Part shown: piece after piece, positions 34,155-42,649 of the stretch
How the letters are laid out: the number at the start of each line of letters is the position of its first letter
Numbering within the stretch: position 1 is the first letter of the stretch
NCBI RefSeq assembly: GCF_003323715.1
Contig: NZ_QOIN01000043.1
Coordinates: 62,001-126,000 of the forward strand
Reading direction: 5' to 3'
DNA from: Streptomyces diacarni
GTDB taxonomy: Bacteria > Actinomycetota > Actinomycetes > Streptomycetales > Streptomycetaceae
DNA: 64,000 nucleotides
Program-made: the position numbers and the translations under genes
Notes under the pieces: model-generated
The model's input: only the letters and a program-made list of their open reading frames with translations
Told to the model about the DNA's origin: nothing
Database searches by the model: none

Positions 34155-35828
34155 TCAGTGGTCGACGCCTCCCAGCAGGTGCTCCATCCGCTCCTCCAGG
34201 AGCCGCACCGCACCGGGCTGCCGGCCCGGGACCCGGCGCCGGAGGACGACGAGCTCCGGCACCAGCTCACGAGCGGCCTCCACGTTCTCCACGCGCAGCC
34301 GCTCCCACTGGTGGTGAGCCCTGTCGACAGCGCCCTCCACCTCGGACGAGTCGTCCGGCTCCCCCTGCTCCAGCCGACCGCGAGCCACCCACATCCACAA
34401 CTCGCAGCTGCGCGCCGGAGCCCCGGCCAAGCGTGCCAGGTCGGCGCGGACCTCGACCCAATGCAAGACGCCCTCCGAGCCGGGGCCTTCGGTCTGCTCG
34501 GCGGTCCGCTGCCAGGCCACGGCGATCCCTTCTGCCTCCTCGTGGCGGCCGGCCCGCGCGGCGGTCATGATCGCTCCGTGCGGATCCTCCCCGCCCTGGG
34601 CCGAGGAAGCGGCAGCAACCTCCGCGGGGGGAGGGACCGAGACCGGTGCGTGCGGGTGCACCGCCTCGGACGGTGCACCGGAGGCGGTGTCCACGTCCGG
34701 CGCGGTGGGCGGAGAGGTTCCTTCCGTCCCTTCCGGGACGAAGGGCGGAGTCTCCGCGTTCGGCTCGAAGGCAGGAGAATCCGCTTCAGGCGGCGCGAAC
34801 GGCTGGAGGTCCGCGGGCCGCTGTGCTTCCCCAGGCCGCGATGCGTACATGGGCTGCTCGGCGTCCGCAGGCCGCGGTACGTCCGTGAGGTGTTGTGCGA
34901 CCTGTTCCGAACGCGGCGGCGGCTGCGAACCGTTCGCCGACTGCGGTGGGGTGGGCTCGGTCGGGACGGGCGCGGCGCCGGGTGTCCACGGCGGGAGGCC
35001 CTCTTGCGCGTGCGGAGCCCAGCCGTTCTGCGCGGAGGGCTGCCAGGACTGATACCCGTTCTCCGCACTCCCCATGGGGGCGGCCGCACTGCCCGTGGGG
35101 GCGGCCGGTTCGGCTGTCGCCGAGGCCACGAAGACGGCCTGGAGTTCCTCCGTCGCATGGGAGGCGGAAGCGGCCCGTTCGTGCAGCTCGGCGAAGGGCA
35201 TACGGCCACCCGCCCGCCACATGCGTACGCACTCCTGGAGGTAGGTGGGTTCCGTCGGAACTGCGCCGCCCCTCAGGCGCCGCCACTTCGACTCCCGGCC
35301 GTGCCGCACGACGCGCCCGAACACACCGACCCCGGGAGCATCCGGCAACCCGCCGGCCCTGACGGTCTCCCACGCGTCGGCTTCGGCCGCCACGTCCAGC
35401 AGCACGGTCGTCGAACCAGCGGGGCGTATCGCCAACTCCCCTATCAGCCACTCCCACGGCAGCCCGCTGTAGCGCACCGCTGCCGACCCCTGGCCGGGAG
35501 CTCCCAGACCGATGTGCAGTCCTCCCTTGCGGGGGTCCTTGCGCAGCTCGCCCACGATCAGCACCAGCAGCCGGCCCGAAACCCCCGCGACCAGGCGGAC
35601 GCGGGCCAGCACCATCTGCGGGTCCACCGGGCCGACCAGCTCGACGACGTCCACGCCGCCCCGTGCGGCGCCGCCGCCGTGTCCGGCCGCACCGGCCAGG
35701 ACCCCGCCCCACGAGACGCCGCCCAGGCCGGCCACCACCACGCCGACGTCCATCAGCCCTCCGCCGACGCCCGCCACCACCAGCACGCCGTCACCCGCGG
35801 CCTCGGAGCCCACACCCGGTACCGACAC
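34155..35828 (-). CDS. Conserved-type hypothetical protein with disordered linker and C-terminal helical domain
   Basis: 557 residues from GTG 35828 (GGGGGG is five to six bases upstream); the frame is open to 35885. Three parts: an N-terminal alpha/beta domain (about 1-190) with GDGVLVVAGVGGG, VDVVELVGPVDPQMVLARVR, RLLVLIVGELRKD, GLPWEWLIGELAIRPAGSTTVLLDVAAE and VFGRVVR; a 230-residue Pro/Glu/Ala-rich linker; and a C-terminal helical, TPR-like domain from about 425 (HGAIMTAARAGRHEEAEGIAVAWQRTAEQ, WVEVRADLARLAGAPARSCELWMWVARGRLEQG). The N-domain fold could be caspase- or Rossmann-like, but no catalytic pair is visible. I cannot name the family. Divergent from a possible 31-residue ORF. Confidence 0.6.
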   Translation of the reverse strand: MSVPGVGSEAAGDGVLVVAGVGGGLMDVGVVVAGLGGVSWGGVLAGAAGHGGGAARGGVDVVELVGPVDPQMVLARVRLVAGVSGRLLVLIVGELRKDPRKGGLHIGLGAPGQGSAAVRYSGLPWEWLIGELAIRPAGSTTVLLDVAAEADAWETVRAGGLPDAPGVGVFGRVVRHGRESKWRRLRGGAVPTEPTYLQECVRMWRAGGRMPFAELHERAASASHATEELQAVFVASATAEPAAPTGSAAAPMGSAENGYQSWQPSAQNGWAPHAQEGLPPWTPGAAPVPTEPTPPQSANGSQPPPRSEQVAQHLTDVPRPADAEQPMYASRPGEAQRPADLQPFAPPEADSPAFEPNAETPPFVPEGTEGTSPPTAPDVDTASGAPSEAVHPHAPVSVPPPAEVAAASSAQGGEDPHGAIMTAARAGRHEEAEGIAVAWQRTAEQTEGPGSEGVLHWVEVRADLARLAGAPARSCELWMWVARGRLEQGEPDDSSEVEGAVDRAHHQWERLRVENVEAARELVPELVVLRRRVPGRQPGAVRLLEERMEHLLGGVDH

Positions 35829-35878
35829 CAAAACCCCCCACACACCAAAACCTGTAGAACACGGACAGTTAGCAGCCG

Positions 35879-35974
35879 ATGACACCGACGGACGGCGGAG
35901 CCCCGGACCTTGCCGACAGCAACCTCCAAACCTTCGGCAACGGACTCCAATTCAACACGACGCGCTGCGCCTGA
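35879..35974 (+). CDS. Possible 31-residue peptide ORF
   Basis: ATG 35879 to TGA 35974 encodes a peptide ending LQTFGNGLQFNTTRCA. Third positions are about 80% G/C, as in real genes here, and it is divergent from the 557-residue protein. Against it: no clear ribosome site and short length. It might be a small peptide, or the 5' end of a decayed gene. Confidence 0.25.
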   Translation: MTPTDGGAPDLADSNLQTFGNGLQFNTTRCA

Positions 35975-36522
35975 GCGATCCGGACGGCCCTGCGGACCGA
36001 CCGGGGGCCGCCGCGGACGGGGCCGTGCACGACCGCCGGAGTGGATTCGGACGCCGCACCGGTTCGCCACCCCATCGGGTGAATTCTGCCGGGAGGCCCG
36101 CCCGGACAGCTCTCCGGGCCAGGGTGACGAAGAATCACGAGCAACGAAAGGAAGGCTACTCGGTACGATCAGATTCTCTCTCATGTTCACCTCTTACGCT
36201 CACATACGAAAAGAAGCGGGAACCATTTCACCGCACTGACGCGTTGCCCCACTGTGGGCGGGACGCGCAGACGCCCCGTGCAATTGCCGATGAATTTGCA
36301 CACGGCATCCACTCATGGCGGACGACCTGCCCGGACCTGTAGCTTCCGGCGGAAGGGGGACCGCGACGGAGGGGATGGGAGGGGAAGAGAACGTTGAGCG
36401 TTCGGATGCCCTCGCCGTGCGAACAACGCGGCTCAGCGGAATCCGCTGCCGGTAAGTGCGCGAACACGCAATCCGCCCGGCAGTGGAACGGCCCGGAGAC
36501 CCGGCCTGAGGAAGGCTGCGGC
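35975..36522. other. 548-bp region without a confident gene
   Basis: Open frames here are Arg/Pro/Ser-rich and lack starts with ribosome sites. The part from about 36125 to 36350 is clearly less GC-rich than the rest of the window and holds the probable promoter of the sigma-like gene at 36523. No tRNA, repeat or dyad of note seen. Confidence 0.5.
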
Positions 36523-36903
36523 GTGCCGGTGGAGTTCGCCGCTTTCTGCGCGCTGTACCGGACCCGGTATCTGCAGTACGCGCACAGCCGCTTGGCGGAC
36601 CGGCCAACAGCGGACATCGCGGTGCGTACGGTGTTCGCCCAGCTGGCGGAGCAGTGGGACCAGGCGCTGCGCAGCCCGCACACCAACGCCTATGCCTGGC
36701 GTCTGCTCAACCGGCACATCAGCGCCCTCGAGGAGCCGGCAGACGAGACCGGAGGGGAAGCAGCGCGCCCGAAGGCACACGGGGCCGGCCGCTCGCTCCT
36801 GCCCGACCACACCAACGAGACCCGCATCCTCCACCAGGACCTGGGCATTCCGTTCGTGGAGGCCACCGAGATGATGGGACACGCCTCCCCGCGACCGCGC
36901 TGA
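36523..36903 (+). CDS. Sigma-70 region 2-like short protein
   Basis: 126 residues from GTG 36523, with GAAGG seven bases upstream. FAAFCALYRTRYLQYAHSRLADRPTADIAVRTVFAQLAEQW, then LRSPHTNAYAWRLLNRHI resembles region 2 of an ECF sigma factor (core-binding and -10 recognition helices) as seen in Streptomyces 'sigma-like' proteins. The C-terminal part (ETRILHQDLGIPFVEATEMMGHAS) resembles part of a region-4-type helix-turn-helix but is short. It could be a truncated sigma factor or a genuine compact regulator. No anti-sigma gene adjoins. Confidence 0.55.
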   Translation: MPVEFAAFCALYRTRYLQYAHSRLADRPTADIAVRTVFAQLAEQWDQALRSPHTNAYAWRLLNRHISALEEPADETGGEAARPKAHGAGRSLLPDHTNETRILHQDLGIPFVEATEMMGHASPRPR

Positions 36904-37082
36904 GCCGCGGTGCCCCCGGCTGCCCGCTCCTTCACGACACTCTCCTCCGCCGCTGCGCCCGAATGCGCCCGTGCGCTCCCGTACGCGGGGACGGCGGCGG
37001 GAAGTTTCTCCGCGATGAGCGAGGAACGGGGAGCGCCCCCCCGTGGGTGAGGGCGGCATCCCCACGAGCGAGGGGGTGAGCG

Positions 37083-37799
37083 ATGCACGGTTCCGCCACG
37101 GTCGCTTGGTTACTGGCGGCTCTCTGCGCGGTGACGGGTGTCTCGTGCGTGCTGCGTGCACGCGGAGCCGACCACCGGCAGCGTGCCGACGCGGGCGGCG
37201 AGGCAGCGATGGGCTTCGGCATGGCGGTCATGGCCGTTCCCCTGCTGTGGAGCGCGGCACCCACGGTGAGCGCCCTTCTGGCGTGGGGTTTCACCGCGGT
37301 CTTCGGCGCGCTGCTGGCACACGGCGCGTGGCTGGCGACGTCCGGCAGGCGCGGGGGCAGGGCCCGCCGGAGGAAGTCCCGGCGGCGAGAGGGAGGGGCG
37401 GACCGGGGCGGGGCCTGGTTCGCGCACGGCGGTCCGCGCCGGCACGTGCACCATCTGGTCGGCGGAGCGGCCATGTTGTACATGTCGCTGGCCATGGCCC
37501 TCGGCACGGCGGGCGCGTCGGGCACCGCCCATGAGGGCTCTCACTCCGCCCACTCCGCGCCCGGTGGTGTGCCCGTCGTCACGGGGCTGCTGCTGGGCTA
37601 CTTCGCGGTGTACGCGCTCTGGACGGCCGCGCGGCTGATGCCTGTCGCGGCGGACCGGATGGCCGCGGGGGTGGCCGGCGGAAGCACGAGCGCTGCCGTG
37701 GGCGCGCCCGCCGCCCCCCTGATGCGCCAGGCGGGGATCGCCGCGGGGTGCAGGCTGGCGATGGCCACGGGGATGTTCGCCATGCTGATCACGCTGTGA
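37083..37799 (+). CDS. DUF5134 membrane protein
   Basis: 238 residues with about six hydrophobic segments. GFGMAVMAVPL near residue 45 and the His-rich loop GGPRRHVHHLVGGAAMLYMSLAMA are characteristic of DUF5134, which in actinobacteria stands next to an M56 peptidase. The His-rich loop followed by a helix may bind metal (copper has been suggested for such loci; not shown here). Its last codons lie in a 28-bp tandem duplication. The M56 gene follows after 117 bases. Confidence 0.8.
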   Translation: MHGSATVAWLLAALCAVTGVSCVLRARGADHRQRADAGGEAAMGFGMAVMAVPLLWSAAPTVSALLAWGFTAVFGALLAHGAWLATSGRRGGRARRRKSRRREGGADRGGAWFAHGGPRRHVHHLVGGAAMLYMSLAMALGTAGASGTAHEGSHSAHSAPGGVPVVTGLLLGYFAVYALWTAARLMPVAADRMAAGVAGGSTSAAVGAPAAPLMRQAGIAAGCRLAMATGMFAMLITL

Positions 37800-37834
37800 T
37801 GAGTGAGCCATGCTGATCGCGCTGTAACGAGTGA
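37779..37834. repeat. 28-bp tandem duplication spanning a stop codon
   Basis: Copy 1 is 37779-37806 and copy 2 is 37807-37834, starting GCCATGCTGATC in both and differing at three positions. Copy 1 holds the DUF5134 stop; copy 2 adds a pseudo-C-terminus outside the gene. Recent slippage or duplication. Confidence 0.85.
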
Positions 37835-37916
37835 AACGCGGCCGCACAGTGAGCCGCGTCACTTCTGCACTGTCGGGCGTATCACTGTCTCGTAACGGCC
37901 TCTTAGGCTGAGCGGC

Positions 37917-38855
37917 ATGACGGTCCCGCTCGCGTTGATGGTGCTCGCCCTGCTCGCCGCGGGCTTGGCACCGCGCGTACTGACCCGCTCCTCCTGGCCC
38001 GACCGTGAGCCCGTGCTCGCCCTGTGGGCGTGGCAGTGCCTGGTGGGTGCGGTGCTGTTGTGCTGCGGGCTGGCGATGGCGCTCTCGGGTGCCGCCGCCT
38101 TCGCGGTGGTGCGCAGCCATGTCTTCGCCGGGGCCCCCGACGGGGTGGTGCGGGTGTACACGTCCAGTGCGTACGCGCCGTGGGCGGGAGCGCTGTGCCT
38201 GTTGCTCGCCTGCGGGGGTGCGTGGACCGGCGCCATGCTGCTGCGGGAGATCAGGGACGCGCGGACGAGGCGCCGCAAGCGCCGCGCGGAGCTGCGCGAG
38301 CGCGTGCCGCGGCTGCCGGGTGAGTCCGCGACCTCCAGCGAACGGCTGGTCGTGCTGGAGGAGGAGAGGCCGGACGCGTGGTGGCTGCCGGGTTCCACAC
38401 CGCAGTTGGTCATCACCAGCGCTGCGCTGCGGCGGCTCAAGGGGCGGCAGTTGGACGCCGTGCTCGAACACGAGCAGGGGCACGCGCGGGCCCGCCACGA
38501 CTGGCTTCTGCACTGCTCGTCCGCGCTGGCCACCGGGTTCTCCCGAGTGCCGGTGTTCGCCTCTTTCCGCGATCAGGTGCACCGCCTGGTGGAACTGGCC
38601 GCCGACGACGCCGCCTCCCGCCGATACGGCCGGCTGACCATCGCGCTGGCGCTCGTGGAGCTCAACGAGGGCCGGGGAGTCTTCGGTCCCTGTCCGACAC
38701 CGGTCGCCATGGTGCCGCAGCGGGTTCACCGGCTGCTGACGGCCGCTCCCCGGCTGCCGGTCAGCCGCAGGGTGCGGATGACCGCCGTGGCCTCGCTCGT
38801 GCCTGTCGTGCCGCTGCTCGTCGCCTTCGTCCCCGGCCTCTCGGCGCTGCGCTGA
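37917..38855 (+). CDS. M56-family membrane metallopeptidase
   Basis: 312 residues, about four membrane helices. The cytoplasm-facing peptidase domain has LDAVLEHEQGHARARHDWLLHC (HExxH zinc site) and LVELAADDAASRRYGRL with the third zinc ligand. BlaR1/MecR1-like M56 enzymes cleave a BlaI repressor on sensing a signal; no BlaI gene occurs nearby, and the sensor domain of BlaR1 is absent. Pairs with DUF5134 at 37083. Substrate unknown. Confidence 0.85.
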   Translation: MTVPLALMVLALLAAGLAPRVLTRSSWPDREPVLALWAWQCLVGAVLLCCGLAMALSGAAAFAVVRSHVFAGAPDGVVRVYTSSAYAPWAGALCLLLACGGAWTGAMLLREIRDARTRRRKRRAELRERVPRLPGESATSSERLVVLEEERPDAWWLPGSTPQLVITSAALRRLKGRQLDAVLEHEQGHARARHDWLLHCSSALATGFSRVPVFASFRDQVHRLVELAADDAASRRYGRLTIALALVELNEGRGVFGPCPTPVAMVPQRVHRLLTAAPRLPVSRRVRMTAVASLVPVVPLLVAFVPGLSALR

Positions 38856-38985
38856 TCCCCGTCTCCCTCCGGGTTCTCCGGCTGGCCCCCTGGCTGCGGC
38901 CGCTGGTGGGCCGGTTCGGGGCGGGAAGGGGAGGGACGCGCCGGGGACTTGCTACGCGGCCGGTGACAGGCGCGATGATCGGCGC

Positions 38986-39687
38986 ATGCGTGGTCCGATC
39001 CGACGAAGCCCTCCCGGCGTCTGGCAGGCCGCAGTGGCGGCCGTGCTGGGAGCCGCCGCCGTCCTGCTGATCGTCCTGGCTCTGCTGCCGTGGCAGCCGC
39101 TCGCCGCCCTCGACACGGATGTGGCCTCCACGCTGCACACGGCGGCGCTCGAGAGCCCGGGGCTCACCCGTGCCAACCGGGTGCTGACCGACTGGGTGTG
39201 GGACCCGTGGGCCTTCCGGCTGCTGGTGGCCGTCGTGGTGGTGTGGCTGCTGTGGCGCGGAGAGCGCGCGTTGGGCTGGTGGCTGGCCGGCACCGTGCTG
39301 GTCGGTTCCGGGCTCCAGCAGGGCCTGAAGGCGGCGCTGGCGAGGGAGAGGCCCCAGTGGCGCGAACCGGTCGACTCCGCGCACTACGCCGCCATGCCGT
39401 CGGGGCACGCGATGACCGCCGCGCTGGTGTGCGTGGTGCTGCTGTGGCTCTGGCGCGAGCGGGGGCTGTCCGCCGGTGGGGCGTGGTGGCGTTCCGCGGC
39501 GGTGGTCGCGTGCGTGTCCGTCGTCGGGGTGGCGTTCACCCGCGTGTGGCTGGGCGTGCACTGGCTGACGGACACTCTCGTGGGCGTCCTGCTCGGTACG
39601 GCGCTGGGGCTGGCCTCAGCGGCCGCGTGGGCGGCCCTGCACGCCGGAGAGAGCCGGCGAGAGACTGCCCGCCCTCTCGGCCGGTAG
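38986..39687 (+). CDS. PAP2-family membrane phosphatase
   Basis: 233 residues with six hydrophobic segments. The three phosphatase motifs are visible: KAALARERP (KxxxxxxRP), AAMPSGHAMTAA (PSGH) and TRVWLGVHWLTD (here T for S in SRxxxxxHxxxD). The family dephosphorylates lipid phosphates such as undecaprenyl-PP or phosphatidate on the outer face. ATG start without obvious AGGAGG but the gene otherwise normal. Confidence 0.9.
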   Translation: MRGPIRRSPPGVWQAAVAAVLGAAAVLLIVLALLPWQPLAALDTDVASTLHTAALESPGLTRANRVLTDWVWDPWAFRLLVAVVVVWLLWRGERALGWWLAGTVLVGSGLQQGLKAALARERPQWREPVDSAHYAAMPSGHAMTAALVCVVLLWLWRERGLSAGGAWWRSAAVVACVSVVGVAFTRVWLGVHWLTDTLVGVLLGTALGLASAAAWAALHAGESRRETARPLGR

Positions 39688-39734
39688 CGCACCACGGGAG
39701 CCGTAGCGCACCACGGCAACGGTGGAAGAGGGTT

Positions 39735-40541
39735 TCAGGGCTTCCTGGCGACGCCTCCGACGTTGTCGACCTCGTCGGGTTCGCCGAACGGAAGGGCCTC
39801 GGGACGCCACCGGGTGACGGAGACGAGTCCGGGTTCGAGGATGTCGAGCCCGTCGAAGAAGCGGCCGATCTGGTCCCGGGAGCGATTGACGCGGGGGTTG
39901 TCGCTGGTGCGGTTCCACTCGCGCACCATCGCGCGGACCGCTTCGGGATTGACGACCTCGGCCGAGTCGCTGAAGACCAGGTGACTTCCGGACGGAAGGG
40001 CGTCCAGCAGGCGGGCGACCACCTCGTAGGCGCTCTCGTCGGTGATGTGGGCGGCGACACCGAGCAGTATCAGGGCGACGGGCCGCTCGAAGTCGAGGGT
40101 GGCGGCGGCTCCGCTCACAATCGCGTCGGGCTCGCGCAGGTCCGCGTCGATGTAGTGGGTGACGCCCTCGGGCGTGCTGGTCAGCAGGGCACGGGCGTGG
40201 GTGAGGACCAGAGGGTCGTGGTCGACGTAGACGATCCGCGCCTCGGGCGCGACACGCTGGGCGACCTCGTGGGTGTTGTCGACCGTGGGCAGCCCGGTGC
40301 CGACGTCGAGGAACTGCCGGATGCCGACGTCGCCCGCCAGATGCCTGACCGCACGGCACAGAAAGGCGCGCTGCGCCCGTGCGGTGGTCACGATCCCGGG
40401 GTTGCTGCGGGCGATCTCGTCACCGACCTGGCGGTCGATGTCGTAGTGGTCCTTGCCGCCGAGCCAGTAGTTCCAGATCCGCGCCGAATGCGGCAGCGTG
40501 TCGTCGATCTCTTCCGAGTCGGGCCCCAGGCGGTCCGCCAT
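39735..40541 (-). CDS. DUF574-family SAM-dependent methyltransferase
   Basis: 268 residues from ATG 40541 with GGGAG five bases upstream. HSARIWNYWLGGKDHYDIDRQ and GIRQFLDVGTGLPTVDNTHEVAQ are signatures of the DUF574 (Methyltransf_19) proteins expanded in Streptomyces; SAM binding at FLDVGTGLPT and ARIVYVDHDPLVL. Acceptor unknown. Divergent from tetR at 40787 with a long inverted repeat between them. Confidence 0.9.
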   Translation of the reverse strand: MADRLGPDSEEIDDTLPHSARIWNYWLGGKDHYDIDRQVGDEIARSNPGIVTTARAQRAFLCRAVRHLAGDVGIRQFLDVGTGLPTVDNTHEVAQRVAPEARIVYVDHDPLVLTHARALLTSTPEGVTHYIDADLREPDAIVSGAAATLDFERPVALILLGVAAHITDESAYEVVARLLDALPSGSHLVFSDSAEVVNPEAVRAMVREWNRTSDNPRVNRSRDQIGRFFDGLDILEPGLVSVTRWRPEALPFGEPDEVDNVGGVARKP

Positions 40542-40653
40542 CGCTCTCCCCTGCTCTCCGCGCATGCGCTGACGCTGTGTGCGCACTAACGTACCCCTGC
40601 CCGGGAGTTCGAGTGCCGCACGGAGAAGCGACGTCCTGTTTCAGCTGGTTGAC

Positions 40654-40694
40654 GTCGATATCGGGGCGATCCCCCGCGTCGCCCCGATATCGAC
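40654..40694. promoter_or_regulatory. Inverted repeat with 16-bp arms in divergent intergenic region
   Basis: Arms 40654-40669 (GTCGATATCGGGGCGA) and 40679-40694 are exact inverse complements, spacer nine bases. Lies between divergent genes, so a plain terminator is odd; it may end a leader transcript, form an attenuator or bind a regulator. Confidence 0.6.
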
Positions 40695-40752
40695 TGCTGC
40701 GCCGGACCTCCCCGCACGAGGGGCGCGGACATCCGAAGACTCACTGAGTATA

Positions 40753-40771
40753 TTGGCTGCCAGCCAGCCAA
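40753..40771. promoter_or_regulatory. TetR-type operator (TTGGCTG-N5-CAGCCAA)
   Basis: TTGGCTGCCAGCCAGCCAA, 19-bp perfect dyad with 7-bp arms, 16 bases before the TetR ATG and next to TATA-rich sequence. Probable autoregulatory site. Confidence 0.7.
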
Positions 40772-40786
40772 CGCAGGAGTTACAGG

Positions 40787-41509
40787 ATGTCCCCTCGGAG
40801 CGCATCGGTCAATGAGGAGTTGCGACGACGTTCGCGCGAACGCCTGCTGCAGGCGACCGTCGAGCTCGTCGCCGAACACGGTTACGAGGCGACGACACTG
40901 GGTGCGATCGCCGACCGCGCGGGCTCGGCACGCGGCCTGATTTCATACTATTTCCCGGGCAAGCGCCAGTTGTTCCAGTCCGCCGTGCACCGGCTGATGC
41001 ACCTGACGCTGGCCGAGGCCCTGGAGCGCGCGCCGCTGTCCGAGGAGCCGGGCAGCGGCGAGGAGGCGCTGGCCCGCGCCATCGACGCCATCATGGGGCT
41101 GGCACGTGACCACCCGGTGCTCATGCGCGCCCACATGGCAGGCATCCTCCAGCAGGAGGGGTTCGTCCAGTGCGACGAACAGCGGCGCCTCGCGGCCCTG
41201 CTGCGCACGGCGGTGGCCCGCTACGGATCCCCCGACCCGGACCGCGACTACCCACTGCTGCGCGCGAATCTCATGGGATCCGTCGTCGCGGCGCTTCTGC
41301 CGGGCGCTCCGATGCCGCTGGAGAGGCTGCGGGGAGAGCTGTTCACCCGGTACGGACTGGCCTGGGACCGTGGCACGCCGCCCGAGAACCCCGGTGAGCG
41401 GACGGACAGCGCCTCCTCCGCGGCTCTCATCCGTCAGGTGGGCCGTGTCTCACCATGCGGCCAAGAGCCGGCTTCCGGGCCGCCGCAGGGAACCGCGGAT
41501 CAGCGGTAG
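40787..41509 (+). CDS. TetR-family transcriptional regulator
   Basis: 240 residues. HTH: RERLLQATVELVAEHGYEATTLGAIADRAGSARGLISYYFPGKRQLFQSAV. Ligand domain follows with DHPVLMRAHMAGILQQEG and ANLMGSVVAALLPGAP. C-terminal 45 residues are Ser/Pro-rich and disordered. AGGAG sits about 9 bases before the ATG. An operator-like dyad at 40753 precedes it. No obvious target gene other than the divergent methyltransferase. Confidence 0.87.
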   Translation: MSPRSASVNEELRRRSRERLLQATVELVAEHGYEATTLGAIADRAGSARGLISYYFPGKRQLFQSAVHRLMHLTLAEALERAPLSEEPGSGEEALARAIDAIMGLARDHPVLMRAHMAGILQQEGFVQCDEQRRLAALLRTAVARYGSPDPDRDYPLLRANLMGSVVAALLPGAPMPLERLRGELFTRYGLAWDRGTPPENPGERTDSASSAALIRQVGRVSPCGQEPASGPPQGTADQR

Positions 41510-41549
41510 GACGGACGGCACGGACGGCACGGCACGACAGCCGTCAGAG

Positions 41550-41600
41550 ACCGCACCTGTGCCTGTGCCTGTGTCCGTGCTCGTGCTCGTGCTCGGCCTC
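41550..41600. repeat. Simple 6-bp repeats (CTGTGC / CGTGCT type)
   Basis: Runs of CCTGTG then GTGCTC units in the gap between convergent tetR and the DUF6214 gene; low-complexity, non-coding. Confidence 0.5.
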
Positions 41601-41740
41601 GTCTGAGGCCGAGCGGAGCCCGCGCGGAAGCCCCGTTGCACCCGGACGGAAGCCCCGGTGAGCCCGGGTGGCCACACCGCGGCCGTGCGGATGCCGCGCC
41701 CGCCGGACGGCGGGCCGACGCCGGGGCACGGCGCTCGCGT

Positions 41741-42415
41741 TCAGCGGCGGGCGTGGCGGGGCGGCAGCAGGCCGTCGTCGCGGGCGTCCGCGATGACACG
41801 GAGGGACTTGCGGCGGCTGTGCCCGGTGAGCCGCATGACGGCCAGGACCGGGTCGGCGCCCTGCTGCCGGGCAGCGGTGTACGCCTCGGCCACCGCGCGC
41901 CGCGCCGCCTGCCCGCGAGGCCCGGGCGGCCGCCCCCGGCCCCTCACCGGCGCGGGCGGCGCCGCCGCGGGCAGCACGCACGCTCCCGTCACCCATACGG
42001 TGGGAGCTTTCTGCGGGGGCCGGAGCGCGTCCGGGCACGCGTCCGCCAGCGGCCCGTCCAGCCACGGCGTGAGCTCCGTCAGCGCACGTGGCGTGAGCGG
42101 CGGGTCGGCCCGCACCTCCTCGACGCGGATCGCGTCGTCCACCACAGCGGCGAGTACCTCCACCTGAACGCCGTCGGACAGGGTCAGACCGACGGCGTAC
42201 CAGGGCGCCTGCCCGCTCGCGTCGTACGGTGCGGGGCACGCGCCGGTGCCGTGACCCAGCAGCTGCCACGCCGGACGGGGCGGCCCGGACGGCTCACTGT
42301 CCGGTGGCGCGGTGTCCGGCGGACAGCCGGACGGTTCGCGCGAGTGGTCACGGGAGGAGTGGTCACGCGGGGAGTGGTTCGGAGAGCAACGGGAGTATGG
42401 GGGTCTGTCCGACAC
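41741..42415 (-). CDS. DUF6214 family protein
   Basis: 224 residues. After a Pro/Ser-rich, probably disordered, N-terminus the core reads WYAVGLTLSDGVQVEVLAAVVDDAIRVEEVRADPPL, LTELTPWLDGPLADACP and the basic helical end RRAVAEAYTAARQQGADPVLAVMRLTGHSRRKSLRVIADARDDGLLPPRHARR, matching the DUF6214 layout of Streptomyces. The last segment resembles a helix-turn-helix with RDDGLL wing, so DNA binding is possible. The start is uncertain: the first 45 residues could be out of the gene. Function unknown. Confidence 0.7.
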   Translation of the reverse strand: MSDRPPYSRCSPNHSPRDHSSRDHSREPSGCPPDTAPPDSEPSGPPRPAWQLLGHGTGACPAPYDASGQAPWYAVGLTLSDGVQVEVLAAVVDDAIRVEEVRADPPLTPRALTELTPWLDGPLADACPDALRPPQKAPTVWVTGACVLPAAAPPAPVRGRGRPPGPRGQAARRAVAEAYTAARQQGADPVLAVMRLTGHSRRKSLRVIADARDDGLLPPRHARR

Positions 42416-42649
42416 GTCGCGGCACCGTAGTCACGGAAGCCCGGCGGGGTGTCCCGGCGCGCACGGGTCCTCCGACGGCACCCCGATCGACGGAGCCGCC
42501 GGCAGCCCGAACGGCGCACCCGTGCCGCCGTACGGGGGCCCGGGGCGCGCGCCGACCGCGCGTTCCTCCGCTGCCGGACCGGAGTGTCAGTGGGCCGGTG
42601 CAGACTGTCCGGTACCTCAGGACAACGGCGCCTCCAAGGTGGTGCCGGC

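Noticed and set aside
34158..35882. Long open frame on the + strand opposite the 557-residue protein
   Set aside because: It is His/Arg/Pro-rich, lacks protein-like hydrophobic pattern and is the antisense shadow of the minus-strand gene, whose domains read well.
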